Source: Conidiobolus incongruus B7586
Lineage: Eukaryota; Entomophthoromycota; Entomophthoromycetes; Entomophthorales; Conidiobolaceae
Direction: 5' to 3'
Assembly (NCBI GenBank): GCA_000697335.1
Contig: JNEM01011737.1
Span: forward strand, 1-18,877
DNA length: 18,877 nt
Below are positions 1-9,183 of this stretch, piece by piece; the first letter of the stretch is position 1; every line of letters starts with the position of its first letter. The position numbers were made by a program, and so were the translations under genes. Below the pieces are notes generated by a model. The model saw only the letters and a list, made by a program, of their open reading frames with translations, did no database searches and had not been told where the DNA came from.

Positions 1-476
1 TTATTTTTAATTTTTAAAAAAATTAATTAATAGTAAACTTTTATAAATAAAGTTATATCTAATTAATATTCTTAATATAGCTTAAAATATATATGATTTT
101 ATATAACAATTATAAAATATATATATTTAAAGTTATAAAAAAATTTCTAAATAAAAATAACAAAAAAAATTAACATATCTGGTATATCCTTTAGATTAAA
201 ATTTATATGACTATAGTTGCTTTAGGTAATTAAAAAACTAACTTAAAAAAATTTTTATAAAAAAATTTAATTAGTGTATAAAACTTTAAATATTAATTTT
301 TAATTAACAACTATTTTTTAAATATTAGAAGTTTATTAAAAATATAAAAAAAAGTTATTAATAGTAAAAATCAATATTAAATTTATATTATGTTATTATT
401 TTTATATATTATTTATTGAAATATTTATTTGTTTTTAATTGCAAAAAGTTTCTATTATTTAAATTACAAAGTAATA
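1..476 (+). mobile_element. Decayed mariner (DD34D) DNA transposon, family A copy 1, 3' part, cut by window edge
   Basis: This is the 3' part of a Tc1/mariner-type transposon. It aligns base for base with about 8688-9183, and the shared sequence stops at 476 in an AATA-type end. It still encodes the C-terminal catalytic region of the transposase: around 172-225 the translation shows TYLVYPLD followed by NLYDYSCFR, which matches the mariner pattern HPxYSPDLxPxDYxLF. The third catalytic Asp survives as GAC at 209-211. The codon matching the second Asp (105-107) is now AAC. There are several in-frame stops and a one-base deletion relative to copy 2 between 120 and 180, so it cannot be active. 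The 5' half lies outside the window. The family call rests on the motifs and on the better-preserved second copy. Confidence 0.8.
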
Positions 477-539
477 CCAAAAAATAAAAACAATACCTAG
501 ACTAAAAAAATAAAAATTATTATTATAAATTCCTAATAA

Positions 540-850
540 AAGTAATTATAAAAATAAATGAATATTATTATTAATTATAGATATCAATAATATAATATTC
601 CATTAATTATTATCAAAAAAAGATTATAATAAAAGAATATATTTTAGATTTACAAAACTAAAATTATAAATTGAAATAAAATTGAAAAAATAAAACATGT
701 ATTTTACCTGATAATAGATATAAATAAATAGCAAATATTTTTAGAAATTTATTTATTAAAATGAATTGGTCTTTATTACCATATCCATTATACTCACAAA
801 ATATGAATCTTGGTGATTATAATTTATTTTGGTAAGTTTAAAAATTTGAT
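540..850 (+). mobile_element. Decayed mariner (DD34D) transposase remnant, family B
   Basis: A second, different mariner remnant lies directly downstream of family A copy 1. In the frame running through 704-832 the translation contains PDNRYK, then NWSLLPYPLYS, then GDYNLFW. This corresponds to the mariner HDNARPH block followed by WxxLPHPPYSPDLxPxDYxLF. The two Asp codons are GAT at 710-712 and GAT at 815-817, which leaves exactly 34 residues between them, the diagnostic DD34D spacing. Upstream in the same frame (about 600-700) is an SINYYQKK stretch where the family has TIN(S)xxY. Residues differ clearly from family A, for example NWSLLP against N*KKLP, so this is not a third piece of that element. 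Only the C-terminal half is visible; the first catalytic Asp would lie near 430, inside family A copy 1. Ends are approximate. Confidence 0.75.
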
Positions 851-3390
851 TTAGGGAAAAAGATTTAATAAAATTTAAGCTTTTCATTTTAAAATTCATG
901 GTGTAATTTTGAAGATAAAATATAAAAACCTATATAAAAAAAGTTAGGGAATTGCCATTAGTATGAAATTCTGTTATTTAAAAAATAAGAAAATTATTCA
1001 ATTATTAAGATCATATTATCTTTGCTTTATCTTTATTTATTATATTAAAATACAAATTTAAAATTATTAAACTTTTTGAACCTTGTATATTTAGTATAAA
1101 CTAAATATTATAATTTTGGAATTATAAGATACTGATTATACTGAGTATAAATGATGATATAATTAAACCAGAAGCAATTCAATTACAAAATGAACCTTGA
1201 TTAGACAATTACATATATCAAATAAATATAAATTAAAGAGCTGTTTGACCTTGATTATAGTTATATTGAATGATATATTAATCAATAAATTTTATCAATA
1301 TTCATGAAATTAATGATAAAAAACGTCAGTTTAGATCAGATTAAGATCATCCATAATGAAGTGATAAGGAATAACTAATATATTTCTCTAGTTGCATTAT
1401 AATAAGAATTGAATTGATTAAATATTCAATTTATCCATTACATATTGCTTATGAATGGATGAAATCATTAAACTTGGTTAAATTAGAATTCTGTAAAAAT
1501 ATTATGTTAGAGTAATTTGAAATAGTCGAATCAATTTAAAAATAAAAAGCAAAATCTAAGATCAATATTAAATATGTAATAATATTTAAAACTATTTTGA
1601 ATCTTATAATCACTAAATTTGATTCATCAAAATTCATAACCATTGAATTTTAATAAAATCTTTTTTATTCCAAATGATCTCAGAATTTAAAAATAAAAAA
1701 TTACTCGAAAGATAACAAAATAGGCTTAGTCTCATGTTGAAATTTATAACTATGTCTAAATATTGAATCATACATTATTAATTGTCATTATGATCAATTC
1801 ATCAATTATAATTGATTCTTAATTTGATATTTGATATTCAGATTTCAAGAGATTCTATTATTAGTATTTTTTCCAAAATCGTATTCTAATATCATGGATA
1901 ATTTCAAAATTTCAGGATTCAAAAATATCTGTTAATATTGGATTGATTACATTTATAAATTATATTAAGATAAAAATTTATAATTAACAGAAATCTCAAT
2001 ATATAAGTTTTATACTATAATAAAAATTAAATGATCAAATTTAATGATTTCTAAAGCATTGCAATTTAGCTCAGATCCTCAATTGTCTCAATATATGTTG
2101 AATGAATATTGATATTAAACTTGATTCAAATTCACATATGAATGTTTATGATAAATCAATCTTAACAAAACAATAAATATATCAAATAAGTCATTGATTG
2201 ATTATAATTGTTCAAAGGTTATAAATAGATTTAAAATCATATATTGATCAGTTAATTTGATATTGACAGATTTTTAGATATTGTTGCTGATAAATATCAC
2301 TATAATTTAATACTATACGAAATTAATTCCAAATCTCTATTGATTGGATTTTTCGGTTTATTATCTACATAAATGATCCAAAAAATAACTCAATATTACA
2401 TCAACTTTAAAAAATCCTAAGAATTTGATCAAACTTCTAAAATATTGGCAAACTATGTGGATATTTAAAATTTCTCCACTTTTCTAGGAATTATTATAAT
2501 AATCTAATAATATTTTTTAGAGATTGATTGATATCGGTTAAATTTGCATTGGTGGCATAAATTACCCAATTTGGCAAAATCTTAAATAAATTTACAAATT
2601 CTATTAACTCAAATTATAAAACTTTATACTAATATTCAATTTAAAAGATCAAAAAGGAAATAAAGGGACAAGAAAATTATTTTGAATAATCCAAAGGATT
2701 GATAGGTGAAATTCCTAAAACCTGAATTAGAAATTTTATTCAATTGAAAATTTGCAAAAATTTTCTTTATTAATGGTTCTAACAAATAAATATTCATAAC
2801 CTATTGAGTTAATGTGAATTAATAATATTGAATGATCATTTTTAAAATAGGCAACTCGATAAAATATTTCTTATACCCAAAATATTACTAACTATTCGTC
2901 ATTCATATAATAAATAATCATTTGTTCAATACTCGTATATTTTCATCAGTAATCTTATAAATTTATCATTCAAATTGAATTAAATCTTATTTGTACTAAT
3001 ATTCGTCATCAATTAAAATATTTTTAAAAATAAAAATCAAATTAAAGAATATTTTACAATTTTAAAGAATAATCTCACTAAAACCATTAAAATAATTATC
3101 ATTTTTTATTTTTAGATATAATAATAATATTATTATTATTAAATATTGATCACTAGGTAATAGTAATAAATTCATCAAGACCCTTTTTAAACCCTTAATA
3201 TTTAATCGTTGTTCAATTTAAAAATTAATGATAAATTAGGTATTTCTCAAAATGGTAACTTGAAATTTCATTAAAATTGCATCATTATCATCCCACTCAA
3301 GGTCCTAATTTGTTGGTTTCAATAAAAGTAAACAATTGAGTTATTTTTAAATCGATTAAAATAGATCTAAAAATAGTTTTAATAATAATG
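851..3390. other. AT-rich desert, no supportable gene (possible decayed F-box/LRR frame)
   Basis: No open reading frame of useful length and no RNA gene is seen here. One plus-strand frame (codons starting at positions 1 mod 3, about 898-3030) reads like a heavily decayed F-box/leucine-rich-repeat protein. It has ELPLV*NSVI*KI near 949-990 and leucine-spaced stretches such as MKSLNLVKLEFCKNI near 1459-1503 and IGGINYPIWQNLK near 2551-2592. Over 1441-2340 I count about 22 stops in this frame against about 33 in each of the other two. By-position G counts over 1441-2400 show no clear codon bias (about 34, 25, 32). The hint is weak and could be chance. Confidence 0.2.
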
Positions 3391-3510
3391 ATCATTTACA
3401 AAATTATACATATGTTAATATTGATATTATTCTTGGAAATTATGTTGAATAATGGTTATATGACTTTGATCTTTTATTATACATGTTGCGGATTTATAAA
3501 TTTTGCTAGG

Positions 3511-3519
3511 TATATAAAA
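3511..3519 (+). promoter_or_regulatory. TATA-like box of the mucin-like gene
   Basis: TATATAAAA lies 72-80 bases before the ATG at 3591, following a slightly GC-richer GCTAGG. The spacing suits a TATA element with a short 5' leader starting near 3540. This inference comes from position and sequence only; TATA-like strings are common by chance in such AT-rich DNA. Confidence 0.5.
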
Positions 3520-3590
3520 ACAACTCAAATACTTGGAATAAAATTATCATACAAATCAATTTATCTTAATTTATTTTGAATATTTTCAAA

Positions 3591-5411
3591 ATGTCAATTT
3601 TGTTATATTCAACTTTAATTTCGGCTTTTTTCGCTCAGGATTCTGGGCAAATTGTTCAAAATGTTCCTAATAATTATCCTGTTCATACTTATCCTACTGT
3701 GTCTCCGCCACCTTTATATCCGGTGAGCCCTCCTCCGCTTTATCCAGTCACTACAACTGGCTATCCAGTTTCTCCACCACCATTGTATCCAACTAACCCT
3801 CCAACAACCATTCATTATCCCACTACCACCACACCCCATTATCCTGTAACTACCACAACTCCTCATTATCCTGTAACTACCACAACTCCTCATTATCCTG
3901 TAACTACCACAACTCCTCATTATCCTGTTACTACCACCACTACTAAAGGATATCCAACGACCACGACAACCACGACAACCACGACAACTTCTAAATACCC
4001 AACTACTACGACTACTACTACCACTTCCAAATATCCAACAACTACCACTCATGGATATCCAACTACAACCACCACCACTTCCAAATACCCAACAACTACT
4101 TTCACCACAACTACCACAACTCACGGTTATCCAACTACGACCACCACCCATGGTTATCCCACTACCACTACCACTACCTCTAAGTACCCTACCACCACTA
4201 CAACCACCACCTCTAAATACCCTACCACCACTACAACCACCACCCATGGTTATCCCACTACCACCACTACATCTAAATATCCAACTACTACTACTACATC
4301 TAAATACCCAACTACTACTACTACTACTACTCATGGATACCCCACTAACACTACCACCACTACATCTAAATATCCAACTACCACCACATCTAATTATCCT
4401 ACAACCACTACCACTAATGGTTATCCTACCACTACTAGCACAACTTCAAACAAACCTATAACCACTACTTCCTCGAATCCTGGATATCCAACTACCACTT
4501 CCAATCCAGGATACCCAACTACTACTACCTCTAAATACCCAACTACTACCTCTAATCCAGGATATCCTACTACCACTACCTCTAAATACCCAACTACTAC
4601 TTCCAATCCAGGATATCCTACCACTACTTCTAATCCCGGATACCCAACTACCACTACCTCTAATCCAGGATATCCTACTACTACTACCTCTAAATATCCA
4701 ACTACTGCTTCCAATCCAGGATATCCTACCACTACTTCTAATCCCGGATACCCAACTACCACTACCTCTAAATACCCAACCACTACCTCTAATCCAGGAT
4801 ATCCTACTACCACTACCTCTAAATACCCAACTACTACCTCTAATCCAGGATATCCTACCACTACTTCCAATCCTGGTTATCCTACAACCACCAATCCCGG
4901 ATACCCAACTACTACCAATCCCAGTTACCCCACCACCAATCCAGGATACCCAACTACCAATCCCGGTTATCCTACAAACACCAAGCCAAGCAACCCCACT
5001 ACCACTAACCCCAGTTATCCAACCTCAACAGTCTGCCCCGATCCTGTAACCAAGAATATCACTATCACGTCGAGCAACCGTATCGAAGCTGGCAAGCAAT
5101 CCGAAATTACCTGGAAAGCTGACAAGCCTGACGCATCTTTACCCCACGTCGAAGCTCGTGTGGAAGTGTGGGCCTTGAATGGCGGACCTGTGAACTCCCC
5201 CATCCGTGTATTCCAATCCGACCGTCTTTTCGACGTGTCTAGCTTCAAGTACACACCACCAGAATCTTATAAGAATGCAACTCACAATGGAGGTAAAGTT
5301 CTATTCCAAATTGTAGTAGAATTGTACAGTGTCTATTACAATACCACAAATTTTGAGTTACCTACTTGGTCACCTCGATTGCTTGGAACTCAAAAAGTTG
5401 AATTTTATTAA
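3591..5411 (+). CDS. Secreted mucin-like Thr/Pro/Tyr-repeat protein with C-terminal Ig-like domain
   Basis: Predicted 606-residue extracellular or cell-wall protein. The ATG at 3591 (MSILLYSTLISAFFAQ) opens a clean signal peptide, probably cleaved near residue 16; the frame extends five codons further upstream only from a TTG. Residues about 17-80 are Pro-rich (SPPPLYPV units). Residues about 80-480 are low-complexity repeats: TTTTPHYPV, then Thr runs broken by SKYP and HGYP, then NPGYPTTT/SKYPTTT. Dense Thr suggests heavy O-glycosylation. Residues 481-606 form a non-repetitive, beta-rich domain with ITSSNRIEAGKQSEITWKAD, which resembles the Kre9/Knh1-type Ser-Thr-rich cell-wall module (IxxGxxxxItW). 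This domain has three possible N-glycosylation sites (NIT, NAT, NTT) and the only cysteine of the mature protein (residue 482). There is no GPI-anchor-like hydrophobic tail. Role is inferred: wall, mucilage or adhesin. The coding sequence is far GC-richer than its flanks. The exact Pfam family is uncertain. Confidence 0.88.
   Translation: MSILLYSTLISAFFAQDSGQIVQNVPNNYPVHTYPTVSPPPLYPVSPPPLYPVTTTGYPVSPPPLYPTNPPTTIHYPTTTTPHYPVTTTTPHYPVTTTTPHYPVTTTTPHYPVTTTTTKGYPTTTTTTTTTTTSKYPTTTTTTTTSKYPTTTTHGYPTTTTTTSKYPTTTFTTTTTTHGYPTTTTTHGYPTTTTTTSKYPTTTTTTTSKYPTTTTTTTHGYPTTTTTSKYPTTTTTSKYPTTTTTTTHGYPTNTTTTTSKYPTTTTSNYPTTTTTNGYPTTTSTTSNKPITTTSSNPGYPTTTSNPGYPTTTTSKYPTTTSNPGYPTTTTSKYPTTTSNPGYPTTTSNPGYPTTTTSNPGYPTTTTSKYPTTASNPGYPTTTSNPGYPTTTTSKYPTTTSNPGYPTTTTSKYPTTTSNPGYPTTTSNPGYPTTTNPGYPTTTNPSYPTTNPGYPTTNPGYPTNTKPSNPTTTNPSYPTSTVCPDPVTKNITITSSNRIEAGKQSEITWKADKPDASLPHVEARVEVWALNGGPVNSPIRVFQSDRLFDVSSFKYTPPESYKNATHNGGKVLFQIVVELYSVYYNTTNFELPTWSPRLLGTQKVEFY
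3826..3934 (+). repeat. 27-bp tandem minisatellite encoding TTTTPHYPV
   Basis: About four head-to-tail units with core CCTCATTATCCTGT encode Thr-rich spacers followed by PHYPV. The last three units are nearly identical in DNA, including third codon positions, which points to recent slippage or unequal exchange rather than selection on protein alone. Confidence 0.85.
4475..4990 (+). repeat. Compound coding repeat, NPGYPTTT(T) and SKYPTTT units
   Basis: A run of 24-30 bp NPGYPTTT(T) units alternates with 21 bp SKYPTTT units. There is a higher-order pattern: the block of two NPGYP units, SKYP, NPGYP, SKYP occurs near 4487-4603 and again near 4721-4840 with almost the same DNA, so a block of roughly 235 bp seems to have been duplicated. 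The units degrade to simple NPGYPTTT and NPSYPTT toward the 3' end. Copy number is likely to vary between strains. Confidence 0.8.
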
Positions 5412-5463
5412 TTTTTTAGTATGAAATAATTAGTTTTTAATATTGTTATTTTCAATTTTTATT

Positions 5464-5469
5464 AATAAA
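5464..5469 (+). terminator. Candidate polyadenylation signal AATAAA
   Basis: AATAAA lies about 53 bases after the stop of the mucin-like gene, just before a (TTA)n tract. The position is typical for a 3' end signal, but the hexamer is frequent in this DNA. Confidence 0.35.

Positions 5470-5472
<3 letters not shown>

Positions 5473-5500
<28 letters not shown>
5473..5500 (+). repeat. (TTA)n microsatellite
   Basis: Nine perfect TTA units lie in the 3' flank of the mucin-like gene. Confidence 0.95.
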
Positions 5501-5501
<1 letters not shown>

Positions 5502-7966
5502 TTAATAAATTTTTAAGTTTTTATAATATAATATAATACTATGTTTTTTTAGTTAAAATTTGATTCGTATAATTTATACATTTTATACAATTGAATCTAT
5601 ACTTTTTAATATCTGATAAACAAAATTATCTTCAATTATCTTAAAAATTTGTTTTAAATATTGCAAATTTTTTTACTATATTATTTATTTTTATATCTAT
5701 TTTAAAATAATAAACCATAATTTGAAATATGATTTATAAATAATTTAGATTTATTGATATTACAGTTATAAGGATTGAATTATCCAATTATTTACAAATC
5801 AAAGAATTTTTATAAAATTAAAATTAAAAAAATAATAATTTAAGTTATATAATAATAATATCAAACTTTATGATATTTCCTATATAGTGTAAAAATACTA
5901 TATAAACCCAAAAAAATATAGATAAATATATGATCGTTAACTATATTGTGAGATCCCAAAGAGCTACCCTTGACACCATTTCTAACCTCGGTCTTCTATT
6001 TTATGAGGCTTTAACTTAATTGACCACTACTTGCGACACTTGTTGTAATATTGATCAGCCTTAATGACTAAATCCAATGACTTATTCCAAACACCACCTT
6101 AGTCAATAAACCCTCAAATACACTTACCTACTATTAGGTAACAACAATAACCATTGCCCCTGGCATTACACCATCAAAAATACTCATAGAGGAAATACAA
6201 TATCGATTAACTTCATCAAATTAAATTGGTATTTTGTGAGATTCTGCTATATTGTAATTGATTTCTATTTGAAATACTAGTAATTTAAAAAAAATTTAAA
6301 TATACACAAATTGAATTCAATACTAGTACTTCATTATAATAATAATGTATAAATATTAAGAATATATCTAAAATACTTTTATAATAATTCAATTTGATTA
6401 TATATATATATATATTTAAAGATAATCTTTTGAATTTTATAGCTAACAATTTAAAAATTTGAAATTAAAATTGTAATTATAGAATTATTCAATTTAATAG
6501 AGTATGGGTTGATAAAATTCGAATATTCGGATCTTAGTCAAGTATTTTCATCGATTAAGGAGTTTTGGATTTGTTTAAATTCTATTATAATCCTATATAA
6601 TTTAATGAAATAAATTATAAAATCAGATTGAAGAATATTAGGTATATTATTATTTTTATAGGAATGATCAAATATTTGTTAAGAATTAATGATAATTTTT
6701 TAAGATATTAAATTAATTAGTATCAAAAAAATCCAATAGAAAGTATAATGAGATTAATTGTAATCCAATTCATAATTCACCTTTTTTCAAATTATATTTA
6801 GTTACAATAAATAACACTTTTTGATAATAATTTTAGCATATATTTATATATTCCTATATCAAGAAATAATAAACTCAAAATAACTCTATTTAAAATTTTA
6901 TTTTATTTAATTTATTGATATTTGTATATTTAAGTAAGTTAATAAGATGAAAATAATAAAATGCAATAAAACTTAAGCATAATGAAATTAAGATTTCCAA
7001 TTTTATTAATTAATTAATAATTAATAATTAATAGATTATTATTATTTGCTTTTTAAGTTGTCCTGGTTGGAGGAGTATATATATATTTTTAATCTCTAAG
7101 TTGTCTTAATTTTTTATATTTTATAATTAAAATAAAGTTTGGTTTCATTATTTTTAGAATAAATTAACTAGACAAAATTAGAATTATTAATAAGAGTCCT
7201 CTCTTCTTATGTTAAAAACCATAAGCAAATTTAATATATCTTTAGACTAATACAAACTCTCATATTATATTAACATCAAATTCTTACAATTCCTCAAATA
7301 AAATTAAATAAATAAGTCCTTAGTAATAAACTAATAAAATAACTGATTAAACAAATTTTTCATCGATCACTTAATAATTTGTATATTAACTTTATAAATT
7401 TTTAAAATACACATATAATGATATTATCAAAACCAATTAAATAAAAATTATTTTTATATTATTTTAATAGCTCTAATGTTTATATTATTACTAAATTCAA
7501 TTAAAAACATATAAAAGCAATTTTTAGGTTTTTAATAACAACAAATAATCTCCATAATATCTATTTATTAAATTACTTCAAATTTAAATAGGTTATACTA
7601 TATTCAATATAGAGAATAATTTGTTTTTTTTACTAGATATTTAAAAGATTTAATTAATTTATTTATTAGGGTTATTTTGTTATAAGCTTTATTATTAATA
7701 TATAATATAAAATGATTAGCTAATATTTTAAATATTATTTAATTAATAAAATAATATATAATATAGTTCTTTTTGACAAAGAATTATTAAATTAAAATCA
7801 AATAACAATTATTATATGTATATAGAAATGTTTAGCTAAATTCAATATTAATAAGGTAAATTTGGATTCAAATTAATTAATAATTTTATTTATTTTAGAC
7901 TATATATTTTCAATATAATTTAAAAATTTTTACAAAATTAATAAGGTTAAAATTATATCTATCTAT
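5501..7966. other. AT-rich intergenic desert
   Basis: No gene is seen. The stretch is mostly A/T with frequent stops in all frames. Two patches stand out: a GC-richer block at 5947-6240 (possible solo LTR, listed separately) and a GC-containing string near 7045-7085 that partly resembles 18400-18440. Confidence 0.6.
5947..6199. mobile_element. Candidate solo LTR (weak)
   Basis: This 253-base block is clearly GC-richer than its surroundings. It begins TGTGAGATCC and ends GGAAATACA, the TG...CA borders typical of long terminal repeats, and is flanked on both sides by ATAT, which could be a 4-base target duplication. No coding part of a retroelement and no second LTR copy is seen, and ATAT flanks are easily matched by chance in this DNA. 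If real it is an old fossil of unknown LTR family. Confidence 0.22.
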
Positions 7967-9183
7967 TGAAAACTGTATTGTAAATGATTTATATATAATA
8001 TTTTTTTTTTGATTAAAAAATTAACTCTTTAAAATTAGTTGTTTAATTTAATCATACTTAAACTAAATAATAATTATCAAAAGTTTTTTATTTTAATATT
8101 AGTAAAACTTAACTTTAAGCCTTTTAAAATTATTTAAAATTTACAAACAACTTTTAATAATAAAGTATTATCTAAATCAACAATTTATCACTAGGTAAAT
8201 TACTTTAAAGTTAAGAGAGAAATTATCTAAAACCTATTAAAATCTAAAAGATTAACTTTAACTATCACTCTTTCAATTATTAATAAAATGAAAAAATATA
8301 TTGAAAAACACCTTTTTATTTCAGCAAATAAATTATTTAAGCACTTTAATATTAATCTTATAAGTATTTTATATAAATTAAAGTTTAAACTTAAATTAAT
8401 AAATAAAAATATAAAATGGATATCTTATAATTTAACTAAAGCTTAAAAAAAGTTAGAGTAATTATTATTAAATAAAACTTACTTAAATATTATTAGAAGC
8501 TTAAACTTTTATAATAAATCATTATAATTGATGAACCTTAAATCTTTATGTATAATCTTTTACCAAAACACAAATTAAAATGTTAAATTAAATTAAATTA
8601 ACCTTTTCTTTAAATCCCTTTAAATAAACATTTTGTTAATAAGTGAATGTTAATTATTATAATAGGTTATAATAATATATGCTACTTTTATTTAATTCTT
8701 GAAGGAAAATCAATTAATAATAAACTTTAAATTGTTTTTTTAAATAAAAGTATTTTTAATTAATGTTTTTAATATAATTTGAGAAAACTAATTATTTTAC
8801 ATGATAATTATAAAATACATAAATTTAAAGCTATAAAAAACTTTTTAATTAAAAATAATTAGAAAAAACTACCACATCTAGTATATTCTTTAGATTATAA
8901 CCTATATAATTATAATTACTTTAGGTGATTAAAAAACTAGCTTATAAAAAAGAAAATTTCTACAAGAAAATTTAATTGGTTTGTGAAATATTAAATTTTA
9001 GTCTTTAATAAAAAGAATTAGTTTTTAGGTGTTAGATCCTTACTGAAAGTATAATAAAAAGTTATTAATAATAAAAGAAACTATTAAATTTATATTATAT
9101 ATTTATTTTTATATATCATATATTAAAATATTTATTTATTTTTAATCACAAAAAATTCCTATTATTAAAAATACAAAATAATA
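7967..9183 (+). mobile_element. Nearly full-length decayed mariner (DD34D) DNA transposon, family A copy 2
   Basis: The best-preserved mariner in the window, about 1.2 kb, which is the usual mariner length. The right end (9183) is where homology with copy 1 stops. The left end is approximate: 7970-8022 resembles the reverse complement of the last 50 or so bases (shared GATTAAAAA after a T-run), suggesting terminal inverted repeats. The transposase reads in one frame from 8042 to 8443, then a one-base shift near 8510-8520, then a second frame from 8521 to about 9087. Family blocks seen in order: KSTIYH*VNYFKV (DNA-binding region), NIKWISYNLTKA (family WVPHELT), IIIDEP*I (first catalytic Asp, 8530-8532), LEGKSINNK (family LPxGxTIN), LHDNYKIH (second Asp, 8803-8805), LPHLVYSLD then YNYF, and KVINNKRNY at the C-terminus. 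The third Asp codon (8908-8910) is AAT. About 18 in-frame stops, largely where the family has Trp, Gln or Arg. Inactive. Confidence 0.85.

Noticed and set aside
832-840. GTAAGT-like 5' splice site after GATTATAATTTATTTTG
   Set aside because: It sits at the end of a transposase motif in a dead element; no matching exon or acceptor is seen.
3388-3579. 63-codon plus-strand ORF upstream of the mucin-like gene
   Set aside because: It overlaps the TATA-like box and leader of the next gene, has the base composition of the desert, and encodes only generic Ile/Leu/Tyr-rich sequence.
3576-3590. Five-codon N-terminal extension of the mucin-like protein
   Set aside because: It begins with TTG, not ATG; the ATG at 3591 gives a proper signal peptide.
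3714-4870. Minus-strand and alternative-frame ORFs over the repeat region
   Set aside because: They are by-products of the tandem repeat: Ser/Gly or Val/Gly/Leu periodic strings mirroring the real Thr/Pro repeat.
5015-5254. Minus-strand ORF over the C-terminal domain
   Set aside because: Shadow of the GC-rich coding sequence, with no signal or motif of its own.
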